A stretch of DNA of 64,000 bases from Actinomyces wuliandei (lineage in GTDB: Bacteria > Actinomycetota > Actinomycetes > Actinomycetales > Actinomycetaceae): NCBI RefSeq assembly GCF_004010955.1, contig NZ_CP025227.1, forward strand, positions 3,038,001 through 3,102,000, read 5' to 3'. Shown in pieces: positions 7,897 to 16,372 of the stretch. Both the position numbers and the translations under genes were made by a program. Positions within the stretch are counted from its first letter, which is position 1. Each line of letters opens with the position of its first letter. The notes beneath the pieces are model-generated. The model saw only the letters and a list, made by a program, of their open reading frames with translations, had not been told where the DNA came from and did not search any database.

Positions 7897-10869
7897 ATGA
7901 CCTCCACGACCTCCCAGGACACCGGGCACCCCGCGCCCTTCACCCGCCCCGCCTCCTCGGTGGCCTCAGACCTGGGCACGGAGACCAGCACGGGGCTGAC
8001 CGCCGCCGAGGCATCCCGGCGCCTGGCCGCCAACGGCCTCAACGACCTACCGTCCGAGCCTGCCGTACCCGCATGGAGACGCCTCCTGTCCCAGCTCAAC
8101 GACCCGCTCATCCACCTGCTGCTGGCAGCCGTGGTCATCTCCGCCGCCGCCTGGGTGCTGGAGGGGTCCCACGGAGTCCCCGTCGACTCAGTGGTCATCC
8201 TGGCCGTGGTCACCCTCAACGCCGTGATCGGCCTCGTCCAAGAGAGCAAGGCCGCTGACGCCGTCGCCGCCCTGTCAGAGATGACTCGGGCCACCTCGAC
8301 CGTCCTGCGCGACGGGGCACGCCTCGTCGTGCCCTCCTCCGAGCTCGTTGTCGGGGACGTCCTGCTCCTGGCCGAGGGGGACCAGGTAGGGGCCGACGCC
8401 CGCCTGGTGGAGACAGCCACCTTGCGCGTGGTGGAGTCCTCCCTGACCGGCGAGGCCGAGGCTGTCACCAAGTCACCAGACCCCGTCGGCCCCGACACGG
8501 GTCTGGCCGACCGCACCTGCATGGTCTACCGAGGCACCGCCGTCGCCCAGGGCACCGGCCGGGCCGTCGTCGTGGCCACCGGGGCAGACACACAGATGGG
8601 TGCCATCGCCCAGATGCTGGAGTCCGTGGAGGAGAAGCCAACCCCGCTGCAGAAGGAGATCCAGCAGATCTCCAGGATGCTGGGGGTCATCGTCGTCATC
8701 ATCGCCGTCGTCGTGGTGGGCACCCTCCTGGCTCTGGCCAGTGACCGCAGCGCCGAGACCGTCATCCAGGCCCTGCTGCTGGGCGTGTCCCTGGCGGTGG
8801 CCGCAGTGCCTGAGGGCCTGCCCGCGATCCTGTCGGTGGTCCTGGCGCTGGGGGTCCAGCGCCTGGCCCTGCACCGCGCCGTGGTCAAGAAGCTCACCAG
8901 CGTGGAGACCCTCGGGTCAGCCTCCGTCATCTGCTCGGACAAGACCGGCACACTCACCCGCTCGCAGATGACCGTCCAGGAGGTGGTCACCGCCTCGGGA
9001 ACCGCTGTGGTCACCGGAACCGGCTACGCCCCCACCGGCCAGGTAGCCCCCGACGTCGACCGTGACGGCCGCCCCGACCCTGAGCCCCTGGCAGGGGCAC
9101 TGGCCGACGAGGTCACGGTGGTGCTCTCCGGCGGGGCGATGGCCTCCGACGCCCAGCTGAGCGTGACCGAGGACGTGTGGTCCGTGGTGGGCGACCCCAC
9201 GGAGGGGGCCTTCCTCGTGGCGGAGAGGAAGCTCGGCACCGACGGGAGCCGCCAGGAGCGTTTTACCCGCGTGGGCGAGATCCCCTTCACCTCCGAGCGC
9301 AAGATGATGTCCGTGCTGTACACCGACGCCAGGCACGGCACCATCATCGTGTCCAAGGGGGCGCCCGACGTACTCCTGGAACGCTGCGCACAGGTCCGCG
9401 TGGACGGGAAGGCCATCGTCCTGGACGAGAAGCAGGCCAGTCGCCTCACCGGGCACGTCACGGACATGTCCGGCCGGGCCCTGCGCACTCTGGGCGTGGC
9501 CTACCGGGTGCTCACCGAGGAGGAGGCGACGCGTGTCGCCAATGTCACCGGCGGGGCGGGAGCAGGCGGCACCGCTGTGGCTGGTACCCCGGGCTCCCCA
9601 CAGACCCCAGGCTCCACGGACGGCCTCTCCGTACAGGCCACTGTCCCGGCAGATGTCCCGGCAGAACCGTCTGACCTCTCCGACCTGGAGCACAACCTGG
9701 TCATGGCCGGCGTCGTTGGCATCATCGACCCGCCCCGTCCCGAGGCGGCCACCGCCGTCGCCGAGGCCCACCGCGCCGGGGTGCGCGTCCTCATGATCAC
9801 CGGGGACCACCCGGCCACCGCAGGGCGCATCGCCGCTGACCTGGGCATCGCCGAGCGTGGGGCACGGGTGGTGACCGGCCGCGAGCTGAGCACGATGGAC
9901 GAGGGCGCGCTGGACGTCGCCGTCGCCAAGGCCAATGTCTACGCCCGGGTGGCACCCGAGCACAAGATGCGGATCGTCCACGCACTGCGGTCCCAGGGCC
10001 ACACGGTGTCTATGACCGGTGACGGCGTCAACGACGCCCCCGCCCTGCGAGCCGCCGACATCGGTGTGGCCATGGGGATCACCGGCACCCAGGTAACCAA
10101 GGAGGCCGCCGCCATGGTGCTGGCCGACGACAACTTCGCCACCATCGTGGACGCAGTGCGCGAGGGGCGGCGCATCTTCGACAACATCAAGAAGTTTCTG
10201 CGCTTCCTGCTGTCCTCCAACATGGGGGAGGTGCTCACCGTCTTCGGTGGCGTGGTGCTGGCGGGGGCCATCGGACTGTCCGAGGGCGCGGGGACTGACG
10301 TGGTGCTGCCTCTGCTGGCCACCCAGATCCTGTGGATCAACCTGGTCACCGACTCGGGGCCGGCCCTGGCCATGGGAGTGGACCCCAGCGTCGAGGACGT
10401 TATGGGGCGCCCGCCGCGCAGGCCTGACGACCGCGTGGTAGACGGCGCCATGTGGGGCGGGGTGCTGCTGGTGGGAGCGGTCATGGCTGTAGCCGCCCTG
10501 GCAACCCTGGACCTTTTCCTGCCCGGGGGCCTCATCGAGACCAGCCTGTCCACCGACGACCTGGACACGGCCCGCACGGCAGCCTTCACCACGCTCGTGC
10601 TGGCCCAGCTGTTCAACACCGTGAACTCCCGCTCGGAGCGGGTGAGCGCCTTCAGCCACCTGTTCGTCAACAAGTGGCTGTGGGGCTCTGTCCTCCTGGC
10701 CGTGGCGCTCCAGGTAGCCGTGGTGGAGGTGCCCCTGCTCCAGGCAGCCTTCTCCACCCGGCCCCTGGACCTGACCCACTGGGCGGTCGTGGTGGCCATG
10801 GCCTCCCTGGTGCTGTGGGCCGACGAGCTGCGCAAGGTGGTGGCAAGGGTCGCAGCCCGAGGGGCCTGA
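7897..10869 (+). CDS. P-type ATPase, calcium-transporting (type IIA-like)
   Basis: A 990-residue cation pump. It has the actuator motif SSLTGEAEAV near residue 183, the phosphorylation site DKTGT with the aspartate at residue 348, and the hinge GDGVNDAPAL near residue 708. Metal-site residues match the SERCA/PMCA group: PEGLPA in M4 (about residue 305), SSNMGEVLTVF in M5 and INLVTDSGPALAMG in M6, so Ca2+ export is the best guess. A Gly/Thr/Pro-rich insertion of about 50 residues sits in the nucleotide-binding region near 545-600. The ATG start gives the standard N-terminal cation-ATPase domain (GLTAAEASRRLAANGLNDLP). It stands alone on the plus strand behind a spacer with several repeats. Mn2+ or Mg2+ transport cannot be excluded. 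Confidence 0.9.
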   Translation: MTSTTSQDTGHPAPFTRPASSVASDLGTETSTGLTAAEASRRLAANGLNDLPSEPAVPAWRRLLSQLNDPLIHLLLAAVVISAAAWVLEGSHGVPVDSVVILAVVTLNAVIGLVQESKAADAVAALSEMTRATSTVLRDGARLVVPSSELVVGDVLLLAEGDQVGADARLVETATLRVVESSLTGEAEAVTKSPDPVGPDTGLADRTCMVYRGTAVAQGTGRAVVVATGADTQMGAIAQMLESVEEKPTPLQKEIQQISRMLGVIVVIIAVVVVGTLLALASDRSAETVIQALLLGVSLAVAAVPEGLPAILSVVLALGVQRLALHRAVVKKLTSVETLGSASVICSDKTGTLTRSQMTVQEVVTASGTAVVTGTGYAPTGQVAPDVDRDGRPDPEPLAGALADEVTVVLSGGAMASDAQLSVTEDVWSVVGDPTEGAFLVAERKLGTDGSRQERFTRVGEIPFTSERKMMSVLYTDARHGTIIVSKGAPDVLLERCAQVRVDGKAIVLDEKQASRLTGHVTDMSGRALRTLGVAYRVLTEEEATRVANVTGGAGAGGTAVAGTPGSPQTPGSTDGLSVQATVPADVPAEPSDLSDLEHNLVMAGVVGIIDPPRPEAATAVAEAHRAGVRVLMITGDHPATAGRIAADLGIAERGARVVTGRELSTMDEGALDVAVAKANVYARVAPEHKMRIVHALRSQGHTVSMTGDGVNDAPALRAADIGVAMGITGTQVTKEAAAMVLADDNFATIVDAVREGRRIFDNIKKFLRFLLSSNMGEVLTVFGGVVLAGAIGLSEGAGTDVVLPLLATQILWINLVTDSGPALAMGVDPSVEDVMGRPPRRPDDRVVDGAMWGGVLLVGAVMAVAALATLDLFLPGGLIETSLSTDDLDTARTAAFTTLVLAQLFNTVNSRSERVSAFSHLFVNKWLWGSVLLAVALQVAVVEVPLLQAAFSTRPLDLTHWAVVVAMASLVLWADELRKVVARVAARGA

Positions 10870-10919
10870 ATGGCGTGCCCCCGTTGGGACGGGCTGGCAG
10901 AACCTCATCTCCCCTTTGC

Positions 10920-11204
10920 TGCACATCTTCACCTGGTAGGCCCAGTGCTCCTGTCCGCCCGGGGCATCTCGGACACGCCTTCACCCGCTCTGTTCCGCTA
11001 GACTCCCGAGAAGACGTGGTCGGCGTCCGCAAGGGCACAACCCTGTGCTGAAGTCCAAGATGTGCAACGACAACCACGTTGCACATCTTGGACTCAACAC
11101 CTGTCGGCACCCATCTTGCCTCACCCGCTTGTGGCGCATGAGTCCGGGGTAGCCCGGTCCCATCCCGACGGACGCACGGAGCGACTTCGGGCTGAAGATG
11201 TGCA
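10920..11204. repeat. Four copies of AAGATGTGCA in nested inverted arrangement, with an 18-bp hairpin
   Basis: The 375-base spacer 10870-11244 has no gene. The 10-mer TGCACATCTT lies at 10920-10929 and 11080-11089, and its reverse complement AAGATGTGCA at 11057-11066 and 11195-11204. The two central copies sit in a perfect hairpin with 18-bp arms (11052-11069 and 11077-11094) and a 7-base loop. The outer copies are inverted relative to each other and span 285 bases, resembling a miniature inverted-repeat element. The hairpin could also terminate transcription of the convergent ATPase and macrodomain genes. Confidence 0.65.
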
Positions 11205-11244
11205 TCAGGGGGTGACGGATGTCAGAACCTGCAGGACCACCCCG

Positions 11245-12144
11245 CTACCGGCCCTGGTGCTCCTCCAGGAGCACCTGGTACACCTGGGTGTCGTGCTGGG
11301 AGAAGGTGTCGATGACGACGAGCATGCCTTGACCGCCCCCCACCGCGTGACCACCGGCCTCCGCCGCTTCTCCGCCGTCCTCGTGCTCGCCCAGCCAGTC
11401 GAGGATCTCACGCAGCGCCACCCTGGCGGCCAGCTCGACCGGATACCCGAAGGCCCCGGTGGACACCGAGCACAGGGCGATGCTGCCCAGCCCGGCACTC
11501 CAGGTTGCCTCCAGGCAGGAGCGGTAGCAGGAGGCCAGCAGGCGGGCGTCCTCCTCCGTGGGCTCACCGCCGGAGACGACCGGGCCAACCGTGTGGACAA
11601 CAGCCTGGGCGGGCAGGCTGAAGCCGGGGGTGAGGACGGCGGTACCGGTGGGCTCAGGCGCCCCCTGGGCGCCTACGTGCTCGGCGCAGGCATTGCGCAG
11701 CCACGGCCCGGCGGCGGCGTGGATGGCGTTGTCGATGCAGGCGTGACCGGGGACCCGGCAGCCCAGCAGGGCGCTGTTGGCGGCGTTGACGACGGCGCCC
11801 GCACGCAGACGCGTGATGTCACCCTGCCACAGGGCCACTGCGGACAGTGGCCCGCTGCTGGCCACGCGCGGCAGGGTGGCGACGTCAACCACGCCCCTGT
11901 CCCGGGTCTCGGCCGCCAGGAGGGCATCGATGGCGTCAGCGGCCTGCGGCGGCACAGGACCGGGCTCGCGCAGGGTCAGCAGTGCGTCCAGCAGCCGACG
12001 GTCAGCCTCGACCTGCCCGGTGGGGGTGAGCCGTCTGAGCCCGGAGCGGGCGAGGTAGCGCCTGGCGTCGTCAACGGCCCAGGCCAGCGCCTGGGCCAGG
12101 AGCGTCCCGTAGTCCCCGACGTGCTGCCCGGTGGCCCCGCTCAT
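11245..12144 (-). CDS. Zinc-type macrodomain protein (protein-ADP-ribose hydrolase)
   Basis: A 299-residue protein with a helical N-terminal extension (about 1-95) and a macrodomain. The signature VVNAANSALLGC followed by RVPGHACIDNAIHAAAG carries Cys129, His134 and Cys136, the C-x4-H-x-C zinc ligands of the SpyMacro/SauMacro group, which removes ADP-ribose from proteins. The phosphate loop STGAFGYPVELAARVA is also present. The true start is taken as the ATG at 12144, which overlaps the stop of the upstream HxlR gene as ATGA, so the two are translationally coupled. No lipoylation or sirtuin partner genes, known companions of this family, are beside it. Confidence 0.88.
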   Translation of the reverse strand: MSGATGQHVGDYGTLLAQALAWAVDDARRYLARSGLRRLTPTGQVEADRRLLDALLTLREPGPVPPQAADAIDALLAAETRDRGVVDVATLPRVASSGPLSAVALWQGDITRLRAGAVVNAANSALLGCRVPGHACIDNAIHAAAGPWLRNACAEHVGAQGAPEPTGTAVLTPGFSLPAQAVVHTVGPVVSGGEPTEEDARLLASCYRSCLEATWSAGLGSIALCSVSTGAFGYPVELAARVALREILDWLGEHEDGGEAAEAGGHAVGGGQGMLVVIDTFSQHDTQVYQVLLEEHQGR

Positions 12145-12572
12145 GACGCACCCGCCGCGTCGTAGGCCTCCCGGGCGGCCAGGACCTGGCCGGCGTGGTC
12201 CTGCGCCCAGGTCCGCAGTGTCGTCATCGGCCCGCACAGTGTGGCCCCCAGAAGGGTCAGCTCGTAGTCCACGCGTGGCGGCACACCACCGGTCGCGGTG
12301 CGTTCCAGCAGGCCGTCGCGCTCCATGGAGCGCAGCGTCTGGGTGAGGACCTTGGGGGTCACCCCACCGACACGACGGCGCAGGTCAGTGAAGCGCAGGG
12401 GGCCGTCGTGCAGGGCCACGACCACCAGGGGCGACCAGCGGTCCACGACGTGGCGCAGAACCGTCCGCGAGGGGCACTGGGGCGACATGACGTCATAGTC
12501 AACAAGCGGGCTGCGCGGGCCGTGCAGGTCATCTGGACGACCCGCGACAGTGGGATACGCGACATCAGTCAC
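12141..12572 (-). CDS. HxlR family winged-helix transcriptional regulator
   Basis: A 143-residue protein with the HxlR core: CPSRTVLRHVVDRWSPLVVV, GPLRFTDLRRRVGGVTPKVL, TQTLRSMERDGLLERTATGG. HxlR proteins are small homodimeric DNA-binding regulators, often responding to redox or electrophile stress and controlling a neighbouring oxidoreductase. The start is a GTG at 12572 behind CCGAGG; an ATG at 12488 is the alternative but would trim the N-terminus. Its stop overlaps the macrodomain start, and it is divergent from an NAD(P)-binding oxidoreductase with a candidate operator between them. It lacks an obvious N-terminal cysteine pair apart from the conserved Cys in PQCPS. Confidence 0.9.
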   Translation of the reverse strand: MTDVAYPTVAGRPDDLHGPRSPLVDYDVMSPQCPSRTVLRHVVDRWSPLVVVALHDGPLRFTDLRRRVGGVTPKVLTQTLRSMERDGLLERTATGGVPPRVDYELTLLGATLCGPMTTLRTWAQDHAGQVLAAREAYDAAGAS

Positions 12573-12604
12573 AACAACCTCGGACCTTCCCTTAGTTTCC
12601 TTGA

Positions 12605-12628
12605 GGTATCTAGTATCTGGAACATACC
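12605..12628. promoter_or_regulatory. Candidate HxlR operator in the divergent promoter
   Basis: GGTAT at 12605-12609 and ATACC at 12624-12628 form an inverted repeat around TATCTAGTATCT, which also carries a direct repeat of GTATCT. It lies 33 bases upstream of the HxlR start and 66 bases upstream of the oxidoreductase start, in an AT-rich pocket. This fits a shared HxlR-regulated promoter. Confidence 0.45.
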
Positions 12629-12693
12629 ATCACGGCACCTGCCCCACAGCAGGAGCGGGAGCAGGACAGCCACCACGGCCTCAGGAGGGAACC

Positions 12694-13326
12694 ATGAAGA
12701 TCGCAGTCATCGGCGGAACCGGCATGATCGGGTCACGCACTGTCGCCGAGGCGGCCTCTCGCGGCCACGAGGTCACCAGCGCCACCCGCTCGGGCAGGCC
12801 CGCCGAGGGCGCAGCGGCCAACGTCGTCACCCGGCTGTCCGACGTTGAGGTCGTGCGCCGCCTGCTGGCTGACAACGACGTCGTCATCATCACGACCTCA
12901 CCCGACCGCACTGGCGGGCCGGTCCAGCCCACGATCGACGAGCACCGGGCCCTGGTGGAGTCCCTGACCGCCGAGCCGGTGGGACGGCTGGTCGTGGTGG
13001 GCGGCGCGGGGGCGCTGGAGACTGAGCCCGGCTCGGGCCGGCTCATCAAGGACACGCCCGGCTTCCCGGCGGAGATCTACCCTGAGGCCAACGCCTACGC
13101 CCAGGTCCTGGAGCTCTACCGGGGCGCGGGTACCGCCTTTGCCTGGTCCGTCGTGGCCCCGGCCCCGACGATCGAGCCGGGGCGGCGCACCGGGACCTAC
13201 ACCCAGGCCACAGACAGCCCCGCCGGCCCCCGGGTCTCCGCAGAGGACATGGCCGTGGCACTGGTGGACGAGGCCGAGTCCGACGCCCACCGCAGCATCC
13301 GCTGGACGGTGGCCTCACAGGGCTGA
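12694..13326 (+). CDS. NAD(P)-binding oxidoreductase, SDR-like (NmrA/YwnB type)
   Basis: A 210-residue single-domain Rossmann protein beginning MKIAVIGGTGMIGSRTVAEA, the atypical short-chain dehydrogenase glycine motif, with VVGGAGALE in the middle and a C-terminal VSAEDMAVALVDEAE typical of the NAD(P)H-binding family. It probably binds NAD(P)(H) and reduces, or senses through, a small substrate that is unknown. AGGAGGGAACC directly before the ATG fixes the start. It is divergent from the HxlR regulator, a pairing often seen where the regulator controls the reductase. Confidence 0.85.
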   Translation: MKIAVIGGTGMIGSRTVAEAASRGHEVTSATRSGRPAEGAAANVVTRLSDVEVVRRLLADNDVVIITTSPDRTGGPVQPTIDEHRALVESLTAEPVGRLVVVGGAGALETEPGSGRLIKDTPGFPAEIYPEANAYAQVLELYRGAGTAFAWSVVAPAPTIEPGRRTGTYTQATDSPAGPRVSAEDMAVALVDEAESDAHRSIRWTVASQG

Positions 13327-13337
13327 GGCGCGGACGG

Positions 13338-13400
13338 CTCCCGGCAGCCGGGCCGGGAGACCGCTCACCCGCCCCCACCCACCTCGGCAGGCGGCCTGCC
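13338..13400. terminator. Two hairpins between the convergent oxidoreductase and response regulator genes
   Basis: Hairpin 1: CTCCCGGC at 13338-13345 with GCCGGGAG at 13352-13359. Hairpin 2: GGCAGG at 13386-13391 with CCTGCC at 13395-13400 and a 3-base loop. Each sits just after one of the two convergent stop codons (13326 and 13412), so together they can stop transcription from both sides. Confidence 0.6.
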
Positions 13401-13411
13401 AGCCCCGGTGG

Positions 13412-14257
13412 CTACCCGAGGACCTGCCCCAGCAGCCCGGCCCGCTCCGCCAGGACGGCGAGCTGGACACGGTTGCTGGCGCCCATCCGCTCCTGGGCGC
13501 TGCGCAGGTGGGTCTTGACCGTGGAGGCGGAGACGTAGAGCCGGGCCGCGATCTGCTCGGTGGTCAGGCCCTCCGCAGCCGCCTGGACCACCTCACGCTC
13601 CCGGTCAGTCAGCCTGCCCCCGCCCCCACCGGACGGCACGGTCCCCTCAGACCACGACAGCCGAGTGCGGGGCGCCCCGGCACCCGCCTGCCCGCCAGGC
13701 AATCCGCTACCAGGCAGCCCGGCGCAGGGGCTCCCGGCCTCCGCCAGGCTCCCGGGCCCGGCAGCGGCCCTGCCTACCCCGCCCGGAGCCACCGCCTGCC
13801 CCCGGGAGCGCACGTGCGCCAGGAGCGTGCGCATGGCCCCGGGCGACAGGGGGCTGTCTCCAGCCACGACCCGTCGCAGGCCGGGCACCAGTTCCTTGGG
13901 GGCAGAGACCTTGAGCAGGTAGCCCTCGGCCCCGGCCTCGATGGCACGCACCACCGCGTCGTCCACGTCCCACGTGGTCAGGGCGACCACGTGGGGGTGG
14001 CCTGCGGCCGCGCAGATGCGCCGGGTGGCCTCGATACCGTCCATGACCGGCATCCCCAGGTCCATGAGCACCACGTCTGCGGGGTGGTGGGCGACGACCT
14101 GGACCGCCTCCTGACCGTCGTCGGCCTGCGCCACGACCTCAAACTCCTCCCGGGGGCGCAGGAGAGGCAGGATGGCCGACCGGGTCAGCGGGTCGTCGTC
14201 AACGACGATGACCCGGACAGGCCCCGAGGTGGTCGCACCGGGCTCCGTTGTGTGCAC
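13412..14257 (-). CDS. Two-component response regulator, NarL/LuxR type
   Basis: A 281-residue DNA-binding response regulator. Receiver domain at about 14-130, with the acidic pocket VDDDP (20-23), phospho-acceptor Asp66 in VLMDLGMPVMDG and Lys in YLLKVSAP. The LuxR-type helix-turn-helix is near 215-275 (LTDREREVVQAAAEGLTTEQ, YVSASTVKTHLRSAQERMG). The linker between them is unusually long, about 80 residues of Gly, Ala and Pro. Start GTG at 14257. It is 41 bases downstream of its sensor kinase on the same strand, so the pair is an operon. Targets are not visible. Confidence 0.92.
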   Translation of the reverse strand: MHTTEPGATTSGPVRVIVVDDDPLTRSAILPLLRPREEFEVVAQADDGQEAVQVVAHHPADVVLMDLGMPVMDGIEATRRICAAAGHPHVVALTTWDVDDAVVRAIEAGAEGYLLKVSAPKELVPGLRRVVAGDSPLSPGAMRTLLAHVRSRGQAVAPGGVGRAAAGPGSLAEAGSPCAGLPGSGLPGGQAGAGAPRTRLSWSEGTVPSGGGGGRLTDREREVVQAAAEGLTTEQIAARLYVSASTVKTHLRSAQERMGASNRVQLAVLAERAGLLGQVLG

Positions 14258-14298
14258 CTGCCCAGTCTACGTACCAGCAAGGCAGCCCGCTCCCATTC

Positions 14299-16011
14299 TC
14301 ACGTCGGGGCGGGCCACCACGGCAGGTGGCTGCGCACCACAAAGCTGCCCTGGCCGTCCAGACCGGCCTGGAAGGTGCCCCCACAGATCTCGGCACGCTT
14401 GGCCATCCCGCGCAGCCCCGTCCCGCTGCCTGCACCTGCATCCGTTCCCCGTGCCCCGCCCACAGCCTCAGCCTCCCCTGCGACCTCACCTGCAGCCTCA
14501 CCGACTGCCTGCGCCCCGACGTCCACCGGGTTGGAGCAGGTGATGTCAATGCCAGTGGTCGGCCCTCCCTCCACCCGCAGCCTCACGGTGCGCCCCGGGG
14601 CGTGCCTGCGGGCGTTGGTCAGGCACTCCTGCACGATCCGGTAGACGGCCCGGGACAAGACGTCGTCGGCCTGGTCAGCGCGGTCAAGGAAGATCGAGGA
14701 GGTGACAGGCTGCCGGGCAGCCAGGACGTCGTCCACCATGCCAGCCAGGTCCGCCAGGCGCGGCGCAGGCTCGGCAGCGCCCACAGGCTCACGCAGCACC
14801 GTCAGGAGCGAGCGCAGGTCCCGCATAGCGGTCTCCGCCTCCTCACGGACCAGTCGGGCCGCCTCCCGCGCGTGGTCCGTGGGCACGTCCTGGTCCGGAC
14901 CCACGGCCCGGGCCAGGATGTCCGCCTCCTGCGAGCCACCCGCCCCTCCTGGGCCGCCCTCCGCCCCCGCCTGGCCGTCGGCCTCCTCCTGCGGCTCACC
15001 GGGCTGGGCTGCGGCCTCAAGGACTGCGGCGTGCAGGGCGAGCAGGGACAGGCGGTGCCCCAGCCCGTCGTGCACCTCCCGGGCCACGCGCTCCCGCTCC
15101 TCCTGCAGGTCCACGCGCTCAGCCAGGTGGGTGGAGACCCTGGCCTGCTCCTGGGCGGTGCGCGCGGCCTGGGCGGAGGCGGCAGCGGCGGCTTGGGCGC
15201 GCTGGCGGGCACTCCGCTCGCCGTCGCGGGCGCGCAGCAACAGCCCGGTGACCACGGGCAGGGCCATGACGAGCAGGGTCAGGGCGGGGGCGGTGCTCCC
15301 GTGGAGGGTTCCCACACCGTTGCTCTGGTCAAAGGCAAAGATCCCCACCACGGAGTTGCCGGTGACTGCCTGCACCGCGTCGCGACCGATGGCCCGCCAG
15401 GTCCCGGCACCCAGCACGAGGCCGACCACCCAGGGAGCCGGGTCGCGCACGGAGCCGGCCCGCCGTACGACGGTGGTCATGGCGACCAGCCCTACCGTCG
15501 TGTCCAGCCCGGTGAGCAGGCCAGCGACGGAGGAGACCACGGTGACGGCGACGGGCCACCTGTGACGCGCGAACAAGGCCACCAGGAGCACCAGGGCGAG
15601 GCCTACGAGCCCCAGGCCGGGCAGTGCCCGCATCGGGCGGCCAGTGAGCACCTCCTCGTGGGACATGATGGATCCCAGGCTTACCAGGCTGGCGAACAAG
15701 CACAGGAGGAGCAGCCCGGTCTCCCGCACCACCCTGCCCACGACGGCTGCGAGCCGAGGCCGGGGGGCCGGGGCAGGGAGGTGGTAGACGGGGTAGGGAG
15801 ACCCTGCCAGCGCACCCGTACCAGGGGCAGCCGCACAGGGCGGGGCCGTCGCAGAGGCACCAGGGACAGTCGCAGAGGCACCAGGGACAGGGGAGGCAGG
15901 CGGGGCTGCCGGGACCGGGTAGGCAGGCACACCCGCCCGGGCCGGGTAGGCAGGTGCACTCCCCTGGAGGGGGTAGGCGCCGTGCCCGGGGATGAAGCCG
16001 GGTGAGGTCAT
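14299..16011 (-). CDS. Sensor histidine kinase, NarL-family partner (HisKA_3)
   Basis: A 570-residue membrane kinase. A Pro/Ala/Ser-rich cytoplasmic N-terminus (1-80) is followed by about six hydrophobic segments (85-265). The dimerisation/phospho-acceptor region has REVHDGLGHRLSLLALHAA with His314, and a GHKL ATPase domain has the N-box QECLTNARRHA and the glycine box GSGTGLRGMAKR. Two low-complexity Gly/Ala/Glu insertions are unusual, one after the phospho-acceptor helix and one inside the ATP domain. The real start is the ATG at 16011 (MTSPGFIPGHG); the frame is open further upstream but that part has no coding character. It phosphorylates the adjacent response regulator. There is no recognisable extracellular sensor domain, so the signal may be felt in the membrane. 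Confidence 0.9.
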   Translation of the reverse strand: MTSPGFIPGHGAYPLQGSAPAYPARAGVPAYPVPAAPPASPVPGASATVPGASATAPPCAAAPGTGALAGSPYPVYHLPAPAPRPRLAAVVGRVVRETGLLLLCLFASLVSLGSIMSHEEVLTGRPMRALPGLGLVGLALVLLVALFARHRWPVAVTVVSSVAGLLTGLDTTVGLVAMTTVVRRAGSVRDPAPWVVGLVLGAGTWRAIGRDAVQAVTGNSVVGIFAFDQSNGVGTLHGSTAPALTLLVMALPVVTGLLLRARDGERSARQRAQAAAAASAQAARTAQEQARVSTHLAERVDLQEERERVAREVHDGLGHRLSLLALHAAVLEAAAQPGEPQEEADGQAGAEGGPGGAGGSQEADILARAVGPDQDVPTDHAREAARLVREEAETAMRDLRSLLTVLREPVGAAEPAPRLADLAGMVDDVLAARQPVTSSIFLDRADQADDVLSRAVYRIVQECLTNARRHAPGRTVRLRVEGGPTTGIDITCSNPVDVGAQAVGEAAGEVAGEAEAVGGARGTDAGAGSGTGLRGMAKRAEICGGTFQAGLDGQGSFVVRSHLPWWPAPT

Positions 16012-16372
16012 GCGGACACTGTAGAGCCTGCACCGGCCGCCGACCTCCACCGATGAGGCAGCCACCTGGCCACGGACCTGTCGGCAGGACGACCCGCACG
16101 GGGCTGCCCACAAGGCTGACTCAGGCTGACTGCGGCGGCAGGCGTGGGCACCCAGAAGCCCTGTCCGAACAGACAGCCTGCTCAGACCGATCGGTCGATG
16201 TGGCCGCACGCCCCTGTGGCGCAGCCTTGACCCTGTCATCAGCCAGCGCTGGACGCCACCGCCCCGGGCAGCCTGCCGCCAGACAGCAAGGCCCTCACCG
16301 GTCCCGGGCGCGCCCCTGCTGGAGCAGACCTGACGCAGACCTGGCACAGATCCTGACAGGAAGGACCCGACC
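16012..16372. other. Divergent promoter spacer with a 12-bp palindrome
   Basis: There is no gene in this 361-base spacer between the histidine kinase and the DUF4352 gene. GACCGATCGGTC at 16185-16196 is a perfect 12-bp palindrome lying about midway between the two divergent starts and could be an operator. Nothing else stands out. Confidence 0.45.

Noticed and set aside
8917..10932. A 671-codon open frame antisense to the P-type ATPase
   Set aside because: Its protein is dominated by Gly, His and Gln without motifs, the typical shadow of a GC-rich gene on the other strand.
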